From contig USDF01000049.1 of the NCBI GenBank assembly GCA_900553405.1, forward strand, positions 1 to 9,559: a stretch of DNA of 9,559 nucleotides, in the 5' to 3' direction. The translations under genes and the position numbers were made by a program. Below the pieces are notes generated by a model, which saw nothing but the letters and a program-made list of their open reading frames with translations, was not told where the DNA came from and did not search any database. This DNA comes from an uncultured Clostridium sp. Lineage in GTDB: Bacteria; Bacillota; Clostridia; TANB77; CAG-508. This document shows positions 7,658 to 9,559 of the stretch, in pieces. Every line of letters begins with the position of its first letter. Positions within the stretch are counted from its first letter, which is position 1.

Positions 7658-7709
7658 GGATTGTCCCTTATGTTCCGGATTCGGAACGAAAAGGACCGTC
7701 CCTATTGTT
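7658..7709 (-). repeat. Right terminal inverted repeat (REP-like) of the RAYT element
   Basis: Reverse complement of the left repeat with six differences in 52 bases. The internal palindrome (7672-7687) has one changed base, which still allows a G:T pair. Here GGACGGTCC forms a small extra near-palindrome that the left copy has partly lost. Its outer two bases, 7708-7709, are also the last two bases of the ABC-F stop codon TAA. Confidence 0.9.
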
Positions 7710-9288
7710 ACTCGATTCCTAAATATTCATTATAAGTTACTTCTCTATCTACAACCTTATCTAGTTTTATATCTATTATTCTATTTGCTACTGTTTGTGT
7801 TAATTGATGATCATGTGATGTAAATATAATGTTTCCTTTAAATTTTGTCATTCCTTCATTTAATGCTGTTATACTTTCCATGTCTAAATGGTTTGTTGGT
7901 TCATCCATTATTAAGAAATTTGCTCCTGAAAGCATCATTTTTGAAAGTACACATCTTACTTTTTCTCCACCTGATAGTACTTTTACATATTTAAGTGCTT
8001 CTTCACCAGAAAATAGCATTCTTCCTAAGAAACTTCTTACATATGTTTCGTCTGGGTCTTTTGAATATTGACGAAGCCAATCTGTTATTGTCATATCTTC
8101 TTCAAATAAATAGTTATTGTCTTTAGGGAAATATGTATTTGTAATTGTAGTTCCCCATTCAATTTCACCTTCGTCTGGCTCTAGCTCTCCAGCTATTATT
8201 TGGAATAATACTGTTTTTGCATTTTCGTTATCTGCTAAAAATGCTATTTTATCATCTGCTTTTACTACGAATGAAACATTATCTAATAATCTTTCTCCAT
8301 TTATTGTTTTTGAAATATTTTTAACCTTTAATATTTCTTTTCCTGGTTCTCTATCTGGTTTGAAATCTATGTATGGATATCTTCTATTTGATGGTTTTAT
8401 TTCATCTAATTCTATTTTTTCTAATGATTTTTTTCTTGATGTTGCTTGTTTTGATTTTGAAGCATTTGCACTAAATCTTGCAATAAATGCTTGTAATTCT
8501 TTTATTTTTTCTTCTTTCTTCTTATTTTGTTCTTTCATTTGTTTTGCTAAAAGTTGGCTTGATTCATACCAGAAATCATAGTTTCCTGGATATACTTTTA
8601 TTTGTCCAAAGTCAACATCTGCAATATGTGTACATACTTTGTTTAAGAAATATCTATCGTGTGATACTACTATTACTGTGTTTTCAAAATTAATTAAAAA
8701 TTCTTCAAGCCATGCTATACTTTTTAAATCTAAGTCGTTTGTAGGTTCGTCCAATAGTAATATATCTGGATTTCCAAATAATGCTTGTGCTAAAAGTACT
8801 TTTACTTTTTCCTTTGCTTCTAGTTCACTCATTAATTTATAATGATTTTCTGTTTCTATTCCTAAATCATTTAAAAGTACAGCTGCATCAGATTCTGCAT
8901 TCCATCCATCTAATTCTGCAAATCTTTCTTCTAATTTTGCAGCTTTCATTCCATCTTCTTCACTAAAATCTGGTTTTGCATAAATAGCATCTTTTTCTTT
9001 CATTATATTATATAATTCTTGGTTTCCCATTATAACTGTATCCATTACAGTATATTCTTCGTAAGCAAAGTGATCTTGTTTTAAAACAGATAGTCTTTCT
9101 GTTTTTTCCATTGTTACTTCACCTTTGCTTGGTTCTAATTCTCCTGATAAAACTTTTAAAAATGTTGATTTTCCTGCACCATTTGCACCAATTATTCCAT
9201 AACAACATCCTTTATTAAATTTAATATTTACGTCTTCAAATAGTGTTCTTTTTCCAAATCTAATAGTAACACCTATAGCATTTAACAT
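7708..9288 (-). CDS. ykpA: ABC-F ATPase, YkpA/YbiT group
   Basis: A 526-residue soluble protein with two ABC domains and no membrane segments, the ABC-F layout; such proteins bind the ribosomal E site and influence translation or antibiotic tolerance. Domain 1: Walker A GANGAGKST (34-42), Walker B ILLLDEPTN (176-184), H-loop SHD (209-211). Its signature is degenerate, SELEAKEK (154-161) in place of LSGGE. The charged inter-domain linker (about 242-300) contains RFSANASKSKQATSRKK. Domain 2: a degenerate Walker A, ADNENAKT (352-359), which keeps K-T but lacks the glycines, a normal LSGGEKVR (438-445), Walker B LIMDEPTNHLD (459-469) and H-loop SHD (491-493). The same asymmetric decay is, from memory, seen in B. 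subtilis YkpA, so the protein is probably functional. It ends slightly earlier than YkpA, at the RAYT repeat. The ATG has a TAAGGAGG site seven bases upstream. It is a housekeeping-type ABC-F rather than a clear resistance factor. Confidence 0.93.
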   Translation of the reverse strand: MLNAIGVTIRFGKRTLFEDVNIKFNKGCCYGIIGANGAGKSTFLKVLSGELEPSKGEVTMEKTERLSVLKQDHFAYEEYTVMDTVIMGNQELYNIMKEKDAIYAKPDFSEEDGMKAAKLEERFAELDGWNAESDAAVLLNDLGIETENHYKLMSELEAKEKVKVLLAQALFGNPDILLLDEPTNDLDLKSIAWLEEFLINFENTVIVVSHDRYFLNKVCTHIADVDFGQIKVYPGNYDFWYESSQLLAKQMKEQNKKKEEKIKELQAFIARFSANASKSKQATSRKKSLEKIELDEIKPSNRRYPYIDFKPDREPGKEILKVKNISKTINGERLLDNVSFVVKADDKIAFLADNENAKTVLFQIIAGELEPDEGEIEWGTTITNTYFPKDNNYLFEEDMTITDWLRQYSKDPDETYVRSFLGRMLFSGEEALKYVKVLSGGEKVRCVLSKMMLSGANFLIMDEPTNHLDMESITALNEGMTKFKGNIIFTSHDHQLTQTVANRIIDIKLDKVVDREVTYNEYLGIE

Positions 9289-9356
9289 GTTTTTTCCTCC
9301 TTATGTTCCTTTTTTGACATTTTTTCCATTTGGACATTTTATTTTAGGCAGTACCC

Positions 9357-9394
9357 AAAAAAAACGTCCCCAAAGCTTAATCTGTCCTCTTTGG
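9357..9394 (-). promoter_or_regulatory. Possible attenuator hairpin in the ABC-F gene leader
   Basis: In the leftward transcript CCAAAG (complement of 9389-9394) can pair with CUUUGG (complement of 9370-9375), and eight U residues (complement of 9357-9364) follow after five bases. It lies between the promoter and the start codon, where conditional termination would control the ABC-F gene. The stem is only 6 bp with a 13-base loop and the U tract is offset, so it is weak. A second stem joins complement 9361-9369 with complement 9332-9340 (nine pairs with one G:U). No leader peptide with a good ribosome site is visible. Confidence 0.3.
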
Positions 9395-9410
9395 TAATTT
9401 CTTCTTTGGT

Positions 9411-9439
9411 ATTATATACAATTTTTTGACTTTTGTAAA
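9411..9439 (-). promoter_or_regulatory. Sigma-A promoter for the ABC-F / RAYT / tex transcript
   Basis: On the minus strand TTTACA (complement of 9434-9439) and a perfect TATAAT (complement of 9411-9416) are separated by exactly 17 bases. Transcription should start near 9404, giving a leader of about 115 bases. No clear terminator or other strong promoter was found between the ABC-F, RAYT and tex genes, so this is probably the main promoter for all three. Confidence 0.8.
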
Positions 9440-9476
9440 GGAATATTACGGACAAAAGGAATTTCAAGTTTTTTAC

Positions 9477-9507
9477 AAAAAAATGAAAGTCTTTTCGACT
9501 TTCATTT
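9477..9507 (-). terminator. Rho-independent terminator of a gene right of the window
   Basis: AAATGAAAGTC (9481-9491) and GACTTTCATTT (9497-9507) form an 11-bp stem with a five-base loop. On the minus strand a run of seven T follows (A tract 9477-9483), so it stops leftward transcription entering from beyond the right end. On the plus strand no T tract follows. It lies 38 bases before the -35 of the ABC-F promoter and insulates it. Confidence 0.85.
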
Positions 9508-9554
9508 CTCAGACTGTTGACAAAGTATATAAAAATATTTTGCTCAGCAGTCTT
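9508..9554 (-). repeat. 47-bp dispersed repeat, right copy
   Basis: Exact inverted copy of bases 1-47. As at the left end, reading in the repeat's forward sense (leftward here) it runs without a gap into a terminator hairpin, but one of different sequence. Only five more bases follow before the window ends, and these cannot be compared with the left copy because that copy starts at base 1. Confidence 0.85.
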
Positions 9555-9559
9555 TTCTT

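Larger units (their letters stand above)
6756..7709 (-). mobile_element. RAYT (REP-associated tyrosine transposase) element, about 954 bp
   Basis: One transposase gene of the Y1/IS200-like HUH superfamily is framed by two inverted REP-like sequences. The element fills almost exactly the space between the ABC-F stop codon (7708-7710) and the tex Shine-Dalgarno (6750-6754). No target-site duplication is visible, as expected for HUH single-strand transposition. The gene appears intact, and six differences have accumulated between the two repeats, so the copy is complete but not necessarily very recent. RAYTs are usually regarded as domesticated single-copy transposases that act on scattered REP sequences, so this may be resident rather than mobile. 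Confidence 0.8.

Noticed and set aside
9282..9329. A 15-codon leader frame (ATG at 9329) whose stop overlaps the ABC-F start.
   Set aside because: No Shine-Dalgarno precedes its ATG, and the lysine/glutamate-rich product is what A-rich sequence around a ribosome site gives by chance.
9314..9342. Plus-strand TTGACA with a TTTTAT-like -10 in the ABC-F leader.
   Set aside because: The -10 match is poor and transcription would only run antisense into the repeat and out of the window.
9517..9540. TTGACA in the right 47-bp repeat as an outward promoter.
   Set aside because: No -10-like hexamer lies at 16-18 bases; the base run there is explained by the repeat hairpin.
1..9559. The whole window as one 9.5-kb transposon bounded by 47-bp inverted repeats.
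   Set aside because: The cargo is ordinary chromosomal genes, no transposase belongs to these ends, and each repeat sits before the terminator of an outside gene, so a dispersed repeat fits better.

Overview
This is an AT-rich stretch of double-stranded chromosome. Its coding strands are purine-rich, it has strong GGAGG-type ribosome binding sites, TTTACA/TATAAT promoters and hairpin-plus-T-tract terminators. These traits and the protein families point to a low-GC Bacillota, most likely a clostridial (probably anaerobic, gut-type) organism; species cannot be named from sequence alone. The window looks like ordinary chromosome with one small mobile element. I see no phage, plasmid, CRISPR array, rRNA or tRNA.

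Layout, left to right. Positions 1-76: a 47-bp repeat and a rightward terminator belonging to a gene outside the window. 77-2849 (minus strand): an HtrA-type membrane-anchored serine protease, followed by an FAD oxidoreductase with a C-terminal Rieske [2Fe-2S] domain. 2850-2974: a divergent promoter region. 2975-4415 (plus strand): a stand-alone HD-GYP phosphodiesterase and a DUF975 membrane protein, probably one transcript. 4495-4534: a strong bidirectional terminator between convergent genes. 4583-9288 (minus strand): a Tex RNA-binding protein, a REP-associated tyrosine transposase (RAYT) and an ABC-F ATPase of the YkpA/YbiT group, transcribed in the order ABC-F, RAYT, tex from a near-consensus promoter at 9411-9439. 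9477-9554: a leftward terminator and the second, inverted copy of the 47-bp repeat.

The two most informative structures are not genes. First, the RAYT gene is enclosed by 52-bp terminal inverted repeats (46/52 identical), each with an internal palindrome. The element fits tightly between the ABC-F stop codon, whose last two bases lie in the repeat, and the tex Shine-Dalgarno, one base beyond the other repeat. Second, the window begins and ends in the same 47-bp sequence, perfectly inverted. Each copy lies immediately before a different terminator hairpin of an outside gene reading into the window. This looks like a dispersed 3'-UTR repeat, and it may also explain why the sequence ends here (an assembly break at a multicopy repeat).

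Functionally, the ABC-F and Tex proteins both act on the gene-expression machinery (ribosome and nucleic acid/RNA polymerase) and may once have been a simple two-gene operon that RAYT interrupted. HtrA and the HD-GYP protein share a promoter region, which could link envelope quality control with cyclic-dinucleotide signalling, but that is inference. I found no clear undescribed multi-gene system; the candidates for novelty are the terminal repeat/terminator pairing and the effect of the RAYT element on tex.
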